Of a DNA stretch of 64,000 nucleotides, positions 47,735 to 58,436 are shown piece after piece (within the stretch, counting starts at the first letter, position 1; each line of letters starts with the position of its first letter). The translations under genes and the position numbers were made by a program. The stretch comes from Morchella semilibera (Eukaryota > Ascomycota > Pezizomycetes > Pezizales > Morchellaceae), in assembly GCA_009192285.1 (NCBI GenBank), contig WBVU01000008.1, positions 62,001-126,000 of the forward strand. The letters are read 5' to 3'. Under the pieces are notes generated by a model. The model was not told where the DNA came from. It did not search any database and saw only the letters and a program-made list of their open reading frames with translations.

Positions 47735-47876
47735 TATCTCTGTTTTCGCTGATTTCGTTACTTACGTATGTAAATATTAAGGCGGTTGACGTTGTGTTGG
47801 TTGCATCCAGAGATTGAATAAAAAAAAACACCTCTGGAGGTGATTATTTTATTAGGCCCAATCGGTCAACTGAATA

Positions 47877-48050
47877 CAGTCGCAACTCGATATGCCGGAT
47901 CTCAATACCCCGGATCCCTTGCTGTCCCGTACGAAATCCTCTGGGATTTTTACTCCTATTACTGCAAAATCAATTTGCTATCCCGGATCTTCTGCTATCC
48001 CGTACGAAATCCTTAGAATCTTGGCAATCCGGCATATCGAGTTGCGACTG
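47877..48050. repeat. MITE, family B, copy 2
   Basis: Nearly perfect inverted ends (ACTCGATATGCCGGAT and ATCCGGCATATCGAGT), with TA duplications at 47875 and 48051. It aligns with 45481-45662 over its length. Confidence 0.85.
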
Positions 48051-48495
48051 TACTCTCGTTCCCCACCCAGCGAGTTCACTGCCAATCGAGTCCGGGTGTC
48101 TCACTACATCGCAATTGCAGAAAATATGATGGATCACATTGGGCTAGGGTTTTGGAATATCAAGTTCAACTTGAAGGTGAGCGGTCGCTAGATCTAGAGA
48201 TTCAAAGTTCTTGCTAACTCATCGCTATAGGAAATATTTTGCATGCCCGTACTCTACCACCTAAAACTAGAACCTAGACAGCTGGTACTCTATATCTTTC
48301 CAGTTCCTGCAATCTTCATAGCCCGGTATCCTGCTTAGAGTGTTCATCCTCGTTCTTCTCTACTGTACGTACTACCTCAATAGCCATTACACGATGGAAA
48401 GAAATCTAGTAGGAACCCAACAAACTAGCGGAGCATACCAAAAAGGTCAGAAAAAGTTGAGGAATCTAATAGGACAGCGGGATTGATAATACCAG

Positions 48496-49644
48496 CTACT
48501 CAATTTCCTCTTTATCCACAAGTTCCATGGGTCCGCTACCTTCAGAAGAATAGTCTTCGCTCTCTGAGACCTCTGAATTGGAGTTGGCTGATCGGTTCAG
48601 GTTGATTTTGGCAAGTTCCGATTCTTTTGCTTTTATTTTTTCTTCATATCCATGGGCTTTTTCATATTCTGTTGTGACTTCCTCTTGCAATTGAAGGATT
48701 GTTTTAAAAACTCGGGATTTTAATCCTTTTTCCAATTTCACTGCCCGTACTTGCTCTCTTCTTTCTTTCTCACTTGCTGTTAGTGCTTGTACTTTCTCCT
48801 CTCTAACCTTCGCTATAGATATCTTTTTCTCAATATCTGCTGCTCTACTGAAAGCGCCGTCTCGCATCCGCTTCAGCCCCGAAAGTTGTCCTTCAAGTTC
48901 GGTATAGGTTGCTTGACTTTGAGCTTCAACAATTCCTCGGATCTCTTTAACACTTGCAAACGCTCGACCCTGCAAAAGAACTTTCTTGCGTAAACTTTCT
49001 TTTCTCTTCTTTCTGTTTTCCTCTTGTTCCAAGGAAACCTGTTTTGAAACCTGACGCTGGATATGAGTTGTTGCTAAATAAGACTGTGCAGACTGAAAAA
49101 GTCATTCGACCTCATTTAAAACCGTTTCCACATGCTTTAGGGCCCTTGGGGTTTTTGGATAAGGAATTGATTTGATATTTTGTAGGACTCGCTCCCCTAA
49201 ACGGTTCAAGGATTTAGGAGTTTCAGGTATTGAAGCAGTCGGATTTGTAGGAAGTATAGGTAAAGTTGATATAGTTGATATACGAGACTGTATATAGGGA
49301 GTAGGATTTGATAGAAAAGAGAGATCTAAAGATGAAGGAGTATTTGAAGTTGTTGAGCTGGACGGATATAGAGTATCGGCATTGGCAAGACAATCAGAAG
49401 AAGAATCATAGTTTGGAAGCCGTTTGAGTACTGATAGTCTATTCAATGGGTAAATACCTGTCATTTGAAAGAACTTTTCGATTATTTCAGGTCTAAAAGC
49501 CTGTTTCCGAGCCTTTGAGAGAACAGGCCAAAAGTCGTATTTAGACATTCCAAATCTCCGAGCAGCAAAGCGTTCTCCTACCGCAAGTTTGAGTCTGTCG
49601 TCCATGTTCAAATTGATAGTATCGGAATGGTTTGGTTCTGACAT
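48496..49644 (-). mobile_element. pogo-type transposase remnant, C-terminal part
   Basis: Two adjacent frames. The first (49644-49102) has the C-terminal landmark of DDE_1/pogo transposases (FWPVLSKARKQAFRPEIIEK and FQMTGIYPLNRLSVLKRLP). The second (49032-48496) is a Lys/Glu-rich coiled tail. The DNA-binding and catalytic parts are absent, and upstream DNA is unrelated, so this is a truncated relic. It is a different pogo lineage from the copy at 34887. Confidence 0.72.
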
Positions 49645-49790
49645 CTTGGTTCTTCGCAGTGCTTGCTAGGGTCTTTCAACAACTATTGACGCCTAAGACG
49701 TTGAACCAAGACCTCACGTGTGCTGGCTTGCAGGAACTAGCATGCTCAGACTCGGTTGGCAATGAACTCGCTAGGTGGGGAACGAGGGTA

Positions 49791-49926
49791 GACCAGCTTG
49801 CCCATAAACGAGCACGGCCCATCAGCGAGCGTTGCCTGCAATTTTTCCCGTTGCAACGGATGCTACCCACCAAATTTTGGGTGTACGCTCGTTGAGGGGC
49901 TGCGCTCTCTGATGGGCAAGCTGGTC
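49791..49926. repeat. MITE with GACCAGCTTGCCCAT ends
   Basis: A 136-bp element with inverted ends (49791-49805 and 49912-49926, similarity extending to about 45 bp) and TA on both sides. Confidence 0.75.
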
Positions 49927-50097
49927 TATTTGCTTACCCCCAAATCAACCGAACTCAACCCGGTTTATATAGGTCGGCCTAGATAGCCCATCACTCGTTG
50001 AGAGAGTGGGTGTGCCAACTCCGCAAAACCCCGCCCGCCCTCACACAAGAGGCCGGGCCGGTAGTCCACTCACAGCGCACTCTATCCCGACACAATA

Positions 50098-50232
50098 GAG
50101 CGGTGGAGGGTCGGGCGGGAGGCTTGGCTCACGAATGGGAATTCTAACCAAAAGATCTGCATCAATTTGCTATTCTAGTAAAAGCTGCCAAGCCTCGCCA
50201 TACCCTCCCTCTCGCCCGACCCTCCACCGCTC
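50098..50232. repeat. MITE with GAGCGGTGGAGGGTCGGGC ends
   Basis: A 135-bp inverted-repeat element with TA at both flanks. Partial copies with the same CCCGACCCTCCACCGCTC end are near 43220 and 43809. Confidence 0.78.
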
Positions 50233-50314
50233 TACTAGATATTACTAGATGTTGCGCTGGACATAGACGACTGATTGGTCACGTGGCGCTGACTGATAGA
50301 GAGGAGCCTAAATG

Positions 50315-50387
50315 GAGCGATTTGGCCAATAACCTCTGAAGCTAAATAAGATCAAAGTTTGGGAAACAGGGATTGGCCAAATCACTC
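50315..50387. repeat. MITE, GTGATTTGGCCAA family, short copy
   Basis: The ends GAGCGATTTGGCCAA and TTGGCCAAATCACTC; a shorter version of 1832-1955. Confidence 0.6.
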
Positions 50388-50451
50388 TAATGCCTCATTT
50401 TGTTCCTGTTTCCATCAGGATGTGTGTATCATCCCCGGCTAGACATGCTCA

Positions 50452-50569
50452 GGGCCCGTTTGGCAACAGGCCAAAACGGAGTTTTTACCTTGTAAACTCC
50501 GTTTCAACGATCTTTCTGTTAGGCCTTGATGCTTGGAAATTCCATTTTGTCTGGTTGCCAAACGGGCCC
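50452..50569. repeat. Tourist/Harbinger-like MITE
   Basis: Perfect 16-bp ends GGGCCCGTTTGGCAAC and GTTGCCAAACGGGCCC, next to TCA on the left and TAA on the right. This end sequence is typical of PIF/Harbinger MITEs in many organisms. Confidence 0.82.
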
Positions 50570-50706
50570 TAAGTCTTACTCCATTCATTCGAATTCTTGA
50601 AATTATGATGCTAGCCTAGGAGTATTGTTCTAATACTCAAATGAGTGTTAGTATATACCCCAATATATAGTGATAGCGCCCTAGTCTAGCTAGGCACAAA
50701 TCCTTT

Positions 50707-50869
50707 TTCTAAATAGTGATGGGCACGAGACAAGTTATCTCGAGACCTTGCCCCGAGGCTCTATCAACAACAGGCACTTGTCTCGAGACTTTTGAGACTG
50801 GAATGAAAAAATATACAAGACAAGACAAGACCTGTCCAAGTCTTGTCTCGTGCCCATCACTATTTAGAA
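50707..50869. repeat. MITE with perfect 28-bp inverted ends
   Basis: The arms at 50707-50734 and 50842-50869 are exact inverted copies (core AGTGATGGGCACGAGACAAG). The interior repeats TCTCGAGAC words. Diverged relatives of the GAGACAAG end appear near 30540 and 60217. The exactness suggests a recent insertion. Confidence 0.85.
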
Positions 50870-51293
50870 ATAAAGGCTTGGTATTATTATCCCTTAGTCT
50901 GTCAGTAAATGCTGACCCCCCCAGAAGATGTGCGTTTACTAGCAGATCCCCTTATCACATAATAGATCTTCCATATAAATTTCACTCCTCTATTATAGGG
51001 TCAACATTGACATGTTTCTTACTCCCAGTATCTTACCCTTGTATATTTGACGGGACCCTAATCCAGACTGCAGGTACGCCGTACGCGCACGTCCACAGCC
51101 AATCGTCCAGGATCAGGGTTGCCACATTCAGGCATCCAACTACAAATGGGGCGTCTATTTTTGGCGGCTTTCAGCCAAAGCTCCACACTTACCTACCCCA
51201 CCATCACATTGACACTCACGATCTACAGTTCTCCCTACACCTCTGACTTTATTACGAATATTCAATACAGGAGTGAACAGGGAAGTGGACGCC

Positions 51294-53096
51294 ATGCAGA
51301 TTCCCAACTCCGACGACGAGATTCAAGTGAGTGAATACGAGGACCACGAGAGCGGAGCTGGCTGCCAGGCTGGCGTGCCGCTCAACAATTTCGACCGTGG
51401 GGAGGAGGCGGTGGCGGTATACCGAGCGGAGGAGGCGGCAGTATATCGAGAGCCTCCAGTGCCCGAAGGCTCCGGAGGGGCAAGCGCGGCCGACCCAATT
51501 GCAAACTCCATGCTCTGGACATGCGACATCTGCGACATAAGCGTCAACATCTTTACACGCGACGACCACCTTGCCAGCTGTTCTCACATCCGTGCAGCGA
51601 GGATAACGGACGGTGTAGCAAACGTACTGCCAGCGGCAACAGCTCCGCCGGCATATCTGCCTATGTGGCGGTGTGTGATCTGCGATGAGGAGATGTCAAT
51701 CTTCTTGCGGGAGGATCATGTGGCGGGGAAAGCGCACGCACATATGGTAAGGCAACAGATGCGCGAGGAGGGATCTGTGGTGTCTGATGCGTCGGCGGGT
51801 GGTGGGCTATATGGTGATCCTGCAGAATCGCAGAGCTCCTTCCCGCGCCTGCAGACACCCGAGTTCTATACAGCTTCCTCATCGTACAAGCTGCGCAAGA
51901 CGTTCTACTGCATCACCTGCGCCGGCGAGTTTAATCTCGCCACTGAGGGGCTACATTCCATCGACAGTCTGACATGGGAGTGCACTCTATGCGTCAGGAC
52001 ACTGCACCACGCAGCCAAGGAGATACATCTACAGAGCGAGGGCCATCTTGCAATGCAGAGCTGCCCACGGAACATCCACTGCGAGGTGTGTAACACGAGC
52101 TGTTCGCGGGTGGAGTGGGAGACGCATGTGGAGGGCGTGGGGCACCAGGTGGCTCTAGCAAGGATGGAACTAGAGAAGCAGTATCGGAAAGGGCTGGAAC
52201 AGATCCAGAGGGGGGAGGCGGCGGCGGCGTTGCCTCGTGGGGTGGCCACTATGAGCATTAGGGAGGGGGCGGAGGTGACGGCGGAGGTGAAGGAGAAACA
52301 GGCCAGGGAGAAGGAAAGGGAGAAAGAGAGGAAGAGGGAGCAGGAGACAGTGAATGAGAAGCAGAGGGAGGTGGTGAGAAACAGAGATCCAGGGTGGGAT
52401 AGAATGTTCAAAATGCACGAGGAAAGGCAAAGGGAGAGGGAGGAGGAGATAGAGGAAGGGGAACGGAGAGCGAAAGAAAGAAAGCAAGAAGAGGCAAGGG
52501 AAAGAGAAAAGCGAAAAGAAGAGGCAAGGGAAAGAAAAAAGCGAAAAGAAAATGAAAGGCAGAAGGAAAAGCAGAATGGCATCGACCAATGGGCATGCGA
52601 TGTTTGCCACGAACCCCTCCTTGGTGTCCTCCTAAGCAACCATCGCTTGTGGCACTGCAAGGCCACTGTCACGTCCAGTAACCAGCACCACCACCGACAG
52701 CCACCACCCACCCCACAGCTACCCTACGAAACCTTCTTTTGCGAAACCTGCGAAAAGCGATCCGGCCCCACCGGCCGCCCAGGCCACCCCGAAGGCCGGG
52801 AGCGCCCCGAAAAGGCCGCCGCGAAAGCCCAAGCCGAAGCCGCCGCGAAAGCAAAAGCAAAAGCAAAGGAAACAGCCGAGCCGCCCCCGACCCTGTCCGC
52901 GCCGGAATCCGCGCCTCGACCCGATTCTGTGGGGCAGGTAAGCTGCGACTCGGAATGGGTGACGGTCTCGGGGCAGAAGTTCCACTGCGCGGCGTGTAAG
53001 CGGGATGAACAGGTTGAGGGGATAGAGCGGCATTTGAGGGGTAAGGGACATAAGAGGAACGTCAGGCTGGTCAAGGAGGCACGAATGGGGGGGTGA
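51294..53096 (+). CDS. Multi-finger U1-type zinc-finger protein with charged helix
   Basis: A single open frame of 600 residues from the ATG at 51294 (MQIPNSDDEIQVSEYEDHE). A CAATACAG just upstream may be a 3' splice site of a leader intron. Five fingers share the exact spacing C-x2-C-x11-H-x5-H: WTCDICD, WRCVICD, WECTLC, IHCEVC and the last, FHCAACK...HLRGKGH. Two more (FYCITC and WACDVCHEP) keep the cysteines and first histidine only. That is the U1/matrin type, associated with double-stranded RNA or RNP binding. Between fingers five and six lies a long Lys/Glu/Arg helix (about residues 300-460) that would form a single alpha-helix or coiled coil. A Lys/Ala-rich stretch follows. It is intact and GC-rich, and lies just downstream of a cluster of MITEs. 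Function is not known. Confidence 0.72.
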   Translation: MQIPNSDDEIQVSEYEDHESGAGCQAGVPLNNFDRGEEAVAVYRAEEAAVYREPPVPEGSGGASAADPIANSMLWTCDICDISVNIFTRDDHLASCSHIRAARITDGVANVLPAATAPPAYLPMWRCVICDEEMSIFLREDHVAGKAHAHMVRQQMREEGSVVSDASAGGGLYGDPAESQSSFPRLQTPEFYTASSSYKLRKTFYCITCAGEFNLATEGLHSIDSLTWECTLCVRTLHHAAKEIHLQSEGHLAMQSCPRNIHCEVCNTSCSRVEWETHVEGVGHQVALARMELEKQYRKGLEQIQRGEAAAALPRGVATMSIREGAEVTAEVKEKQAREKEREKERKREQETVNEKQREVVRNRDPGWDRMFKMHEERQREREEEIEEGERRAKERKQEEAREREKRKEEARERKKRKENERQKEKQNGIDQWACDVCHEPLLGVLLSNHRLWHCKATVTSSNQHHHRQPPPTPQLPYETFFCETCEKRSGPTGRPGHPEGRERPEKAAAKAQAEAAAKAKAKAKETAEPPPTLSAPESAPRPDSVGQVSCDSEWVTVSGQKFHCAACKRDEQVEGIERHLRGKGHKRNVRLVKEARMGG

Positions 53097-55643
53097 AGAT
53101 GTGTCTATTTACCGGGTAGGAGTTGCTTTGGTTAAAAGGGGCTAGGGGTGTGAGAAAGGAAGTTGGATGGTGACTGTTTTTTTTGTTTCTCGTTCTTTCT
53201 TTTTTTGAACTCCCAGCAATAGCTTGGTACGGGTCATTCATGGATCATGTATAGTAGCGCTATCAATTGTTAACCGATTTGCTATAATGGCGGTTGTTGC
53301 TTGTTTAAGGAATAAGTGACCATGTCATGAAGACTCAATCTTGGAGCTTCGTATCAGGTTTGTTTCGACTTCTAGTAGAGGGTTTCTTTTTTTCACTCAG
53401 CTTTCGGCGGTCTTATCTCCATGCCCGGCAACAATCACATTAAATAACCCACCTTATCATCATGATGTGGTCCAGACAAGAGGGGATGCAACGAAACCTT
53501 GGGATCTAGGGGAAGTATTCTGCCGACTCCTCACCTGCCAGGATCCACAGGCGGTGTTCTTGCTGGCAAAACGTACGGTATAAGGTACCGCCCCCCGACA
53601 CATGAAGTTTTATATTCTTTTCTCATGTCTTTTTCCCATGTCTTTTCCTCATCTCCTTTTCCCATGTCTTTATCGCATTTTTCTTATGTCATTTTTGTGT
53701 AATTTTTTAGAGAAAGTAGGACGTAGGTACTTGAAATGGAGATGGAGATGGTAATGCAGGTATAGATACTGGTGAAGGCAAGAGTTGGAGGCGACTTGTC
53801 TCATGAATGGCAATATCACCTAGACTGCCCTTCCCATCCACCACCATCCCATTTTCATAAGCGGCACAATGCGAGCGCAAGCTGATACTTCCATGTGACT
53901 TGGGCGGTTGGGACTGGGGCTTGGGGGAGAAGGGCGGGCTGATTGCTCCTAGTTACAACTTTCTAAAGCATCCCCAGACCCGAGCAAGGAAGAAATGAAA
54001 AATACACACAATCAAGCAGTGAAGAAAACGATAGGGAAGATAACATACATCATTATAGGAAAGATAAATAAGGAAACTCGAGGAACCCTAACCTAAACCT
54101 TTTAGATACCGACACAGAAGCCGGGTATATCTTAGCACCCCGACACTCCCCATTTCCCATGTCGAGGCCTGAGTCGTGGTACCGGACCCTGAAATGTGAT
54201 ATCGGGGACATAATAAACCTTATTTTCCCGTCGTGGTCCAAAATGAACTCCGCCGGGGGCTGAAAAGAACAGGAAAGTTCCGCTGGAGGCTAAATATCTT
54301 TTGTAAATCACCACTGGTATTGATATTGAGTTCAACCCGCTCTAAACGTTCTTTTTTTCCTCCTTCACTTGAGTTAACCTATAATCCTCACTAAACTACT
54401 TAGTAAACTCGTCGAATGAGACCGGTATTCATATGCCGATAAATTCACCGATGCATTTCCCGGTGATGCATTCATATACACGTTTACGTACTTAGGCCCG
54501 TACCCAGCCCTCCTACCGGAAGGGCTGGAGCATCATTGTTCCGGCTTTTGGTGACACCAGAAAGGCTCCTGTCGCGGTCGGAGGGCGTCGGAGCTTTAGT
54601 CCCCCGTCAGAGTTCATTTTGGGCAAATAAGCCTCCGGCGGAGTTCATGTGGACATGGGAGGCCTCCTCTTGACCAATCGTACCCGTAAGGCGGGTGTTC
54701 TTACCTGCCGAAATATCCAAAGGCTTGGCGTGGGTTAGGGCTGCAAAACCCACCAGAACAATTTCCCTAGAAAGCGGCAGTATGCCAGTTTTGCAAGGGC
54801 ACATACATATGTACTCGGGTCAGGCAAATAGAACCTGAACATAAAAACGCGCTAGCAGGGGTCAAAGTGGTTGTTACCAGAAAAACGATGTTCAGGTTCT
54901 TCTTGCCTGACCCGAGTACCTACCTACACCATATCGCGCCTACAGGTTATGCATATCAAGCCCTCCGGGAGCCACCTAGACACCCCGGACGAGTGGAAGT
55001 CAAGATTTCAACTCCGGTGTGGAGTCGATATGCTTCCCGGGAGCGCTCAAATGCCATTACTGGTTGTATAAATTACATGAAACCTTTGCTGCCCTCTGGA
55101 CCGGAATAGTAGACTTCAGATTCTGATCGGTACAAGCACAGATAGAAGGCTTGGCATTTATTTCAGGTGGCGTTTCACGCGCTATCACTCGATGTGGGTC
55201 GCCCTCCTTTATACATCTATGCAACGTGAAGATTATGACATCCTCCATGTCTTCCCCACATCCCTCGACAACATCTCAGACAACAAGAGCCCAGTCCCCC
55301 CCTATCAACCGTTGCCTTCCATCCCCACCCCCGAGTGCACCTGCATATATACACAATTCAACTGTTGCCTCTAGATCTTATAGTCGTCCCGGTCAATCGC
55401 ACATCAGACGACAGCACCATAAATTACAGGGTCAGTAACCTCGCCTACCTCGACCTCGCCGATACCCCAAGTTACCAGTTTTGCATAGTATTAGCTAAGA
55501 GTTTCATTCATCTAAGGGATAGCAGATTCATTTTATATGGGGACAGAGGGGAAGTACAGGGATACGTGTATTATTCTAAGAACTCCCGTCCATTAGAGTA
55601 CACTTGTCCTATCCATTATAGACCCACATCTCAAATAGCCATC
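53097..55643. other. Intergenic region with dispersed repeats
   Basis: A pyrimidine-rich run of TTTTCCCATGTCTTT words lies at 53620-53700. CCGACA-family copies are at 54100-54260 (inverted) and 54495-54640, a telomere-like motif is near 54084 and a MITE at 54812-54918. Frames at 55150-55640 carry no family signature. Confidence 0.5.
54812..54918. repeat. MITE with TACTCGGGTCAGGCAA ends
   Basis: The 31-bp arms 54812-54842 and 54888-54918 are inverted copies with two mismatches around a 45-bp centre. A single end occurs near 21504. Confidence 0.8.
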
Positions 55644-56581
55644 TCAAGCAGCCACTCTGAACCTAGCCGAAAATTCCAACTCGAGCCTCTCTTTTGCACA
55701 TGGCCCTTCGCTAATCTCTCTTATCATATCCATCCCCGGTGGAAAATCATGCTCGAATACTGGCTCTCCGGCACCCCTCAGGTTCGCAAGCACAGACTGC
55801 CGAAAGTGCCACCGCAAAAGCCTATCAGACACTCTATGAGGATCCGCCGGATCTCGACACACAGGGTCTATATGCCGTCCATCTACGCCTAGAATATCTA
55901 TAGTACCAAACACCACAATCTTGTAATTGTCCTATAATCAGTCAGCACTGAGGATATCGACCCTAGAACTCTGGAACTATGACTCACATCCGGATTCACC
56001 GAAACAAGATACTTATCAAATGCCTGGTGCACGTCCGCTTTGAGCAGAAGCCCATTTTGACAGGAGTTGATTTTTGACAGCCCCGTAGTATCGTCCATAT
56101 CCGTGATGCATCCGCTATAACCCCACTCGATCCACAGATTTTCCTTCTCCAGTGGAAAAATATGTGCAGCTTCGAACAATGTCCAATCGAATGGAGCCAT
56201 CCTGTTCACCACACCCGTGATAACACACTTTCCGTCACGAGCCCGGATTCCTTCACGGAACTCTTTGTCTCGACCCGATACATTAAACGACATAATGCGT
56301 TGCACCCACGGCTCGTCACTGACACTAATCGTACCATCACAATAAACATCGTATATCCCAAGCTGCAGAGGATTGTCGCTCACCGATACCGTCTCGCCCG
56401 AGGCTCTATGTTGAACACGTATAGGCTGAGTCCCAGTAATAATAAGAATGATCCCTAGCATATGGAGGAAATTTGATTCTGTAACCGAGCCATTCTGAAT
56501 GAGACCACCGAGAGCAGCATCACCAGGATTGGTAGCGTCGTAGAAGTGTACGTTGCGAAAGTGTGACCGATTTGACGCCAT
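55644..56581 (-). CDS. Fungal HNH nuclease-family protein
   Basis: Two exons, 56581-55988 and 55931-55644, with a 56-nt intron (GTGAGT donor, TGCTGAC branch, TATAG acceptor), giving 293 residues. The N-terminal part (MASNRSHFRNVHFYDATNPG) is a family-specific domain. The HNH_2-type core reads RDGKCVITGVVN, then LFEAAHIFPLEKENLW, then INSCQNGLLLKADVHQAFDK, with conserved AHI and N...H...FD residues. Exon 2 gives the family C-terminus (ILGVDGRHIDPVCRDPADP, LLRWHFRQSVLANLRGAGEP, FEHDFPPGMDM). The family is expanded in some fungi with unknown purpose; HNH folds cut nucleic acid with a metal ion. Exons look intact, and every landmark is present. Confidence 0.85.
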
Positions 56582-56839
56582 GAATGAATAGAGGACTAGA
56601 AAGGAAGGTTACCAGAGGGTGGGCAACACCCCTCTAAATACCTGTGGCTCCTCCATCGATCCCAACCTTCCCGATTAGGTAACCTTCCTCATTAGGCAAC
56701 CCGGGAACGTTCCCAGTTCTCACGTTTACTCTAGTGGTATGGAAAATTTCGCGTTACACTCCGCAAAATTCAAGCAGCCGGAGCGATGGTCCAGCGTTCC
56801 CAGCGCGGGGGCCGGAGGGGGAATCATATATAGATACTC

Positions 56840-57235
56840 TACAATGGAGAAGGCTGTAAATAGCCGAGAACCCCGGCGCTCTCCGTTTCCCATGTCGGAG
56901 CCTGGAAATGTGATGTCGGGCCCCCAATTGCGATTCCGGTATCAAAATAAACCCCATTTTTCCGTGGAGGCCAAAGTACACCTGGTCGGGGGCTAGGAAA
57001 ACCTTGATTCACAAGTCGGAGGCTAAAGGGGCTCCGCTAGAAGCTGAAAAAAAACCTTATTTTTATATATTTCCGCTCCGGCAGCCCTCCGACAGCTCCC
57101 CGACGCGACCCCGACAGCAGCCCCCCCCGCCCCCCCGCGGGGCGCCGGAGAGCCCCAAGTACTTCCGCAATAAATTTTCACTAAAAGTCGGAACGATAAC
57201 GCTCCAACCCCTCTAGATCTGGTAGGAGGGCTGGG
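56840..57235 (-). repeat. Dispersed CCGACA-word non-coding repeat, long copy
   Basis: The longest copy of the family in this window, from TCTCCGTTTCCCATGTCGGAG to a GGTAGGAGGGCTGGGC end that mirrors the start of 32172 and 54495. It includes a poly-C/CG block near 57120. Confidence 0.65.
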
Positions 57236-57576
57236 CACAAGCCTAATAAAGTACCAACATTAGCCTCATTAAGACAAAGAATATATCACATATCTACATG
57301 TCTATATACTACAGTACGTCCCAGAAAATATGAAAGTGCAACATCTCGATGCGGTTTGGTTGGTCGGCTAATGGGAGAGGGCAGTTGACTAAGCACCGCC
57401 AAGAGCTTAATATTTAGACAAAGAGGTGGTTAGCGCCACTTCCCATATAGGCGCGCTAATGGCAGAAAGTATAATAGTGAGACATGTGTGAGACAGAATC
57501 TACGTGATTTGAGATTGATGCCAAGAGTTGATTATTTGGGCACAGAGGTGGTTAGCGCCACTTCTTAGGCACGGTA

Positions 57577-57802
57577 CAGCCCTGTTCGAAAAGTCCTGGC
57601 ACCCTACTGTATTCTGTCTGTTTACGAATTCTAACCCACCAACAACCATTTCTCCTGCGCATACTCAAAATTGATAGGTATGGCCGTAATGAAGATATTG
57701 TAGCTCTCTGTTATTATAGTCACAGTAATGGGAGAATTAGAAAACAGAAGAAACACCCTCGTACTTTTGACCCGGGGTGCCAGGACTTTTCGAACGGGGC
57801 TG
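57577..57802. repeat. MITE with CAGCCCTGTTCGAAAAGTCC ends
   Basis: Inverted ends of about 28 bp with one mismatch, and TA duplications at 57575 and 57803. 226 bp, non-coding, Tc1/mariner-like. Confidence 0.82.
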
Positions 57803-58436
57803 TACATCAAATCTAAGCAGGTTAATCCCTATACTTTACCGCTGGATACTGTGCCGAAGGTCTCTGAGCGTACAGTTGAAAATATCGGACGGAACGCCAC
57901 CAGAATGCGCGTTTGCAGGCAAAATTGTGGCTAGGGTATCCGATGACCTTATTACCCACCGCTTTACGTTGATACTGAACCGATGAATTTAATAACTGTC
58001 CCATTTATTGACCTGACTATTGTGTTTCTATACAGTTCTGAAACAATAAGTGTTCCCAAAGATATTATACCCTATTCGTTACTATTGCTAAGATGTCCAC
58101 TATTAAATGTACAAAATGCAAAAGAAGTGTATTCAAGAATATAATCTCGATTCAGAAGGCCATCTGCGCTAGAACGTGAAAACTGTTTAGTAAGTAGTTA
58201 TAAGACAGGAAAGGAACGTTTGACATCTACATCCTCTCAAGATAGTAATGTAAGGATACTACTCCACTCCTAGCTGTAGTTGATTATGGAAACCGCGGCA
58301 GACAGAAGCCGTGAAAATATGCCTCCCAGCAATGAAGTAGCGGTCATTCTTCTATATTAATACGGTCAAGCAAGATTTTTCAATATAGTTCTTGCTTACC
58401 AGAACCCTACAGAAAATAATCTACTCAGTATAATTA

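Larger units (their letters stand above)
47126..48495. other. Intergenic region with two MITEs
   Basis: A family-A MITE (47460-47734) and a family-B MITE (47877-48050) lie here, with AT-rich spacer DNA on each side. No gene was seen. Confidence 0.6.

Noticed and set aside
50716-51246. 176-codon plus-strand frame
   Set aside because: It begins inside the MITE at 50707 and has no conserved phrase; it is a chance frame.
55335-55892. 185-codon plus-strand frame
   Set aside because: Its second half is antisense to exon 2 of the intact HNH gene, which has clear family sequence.
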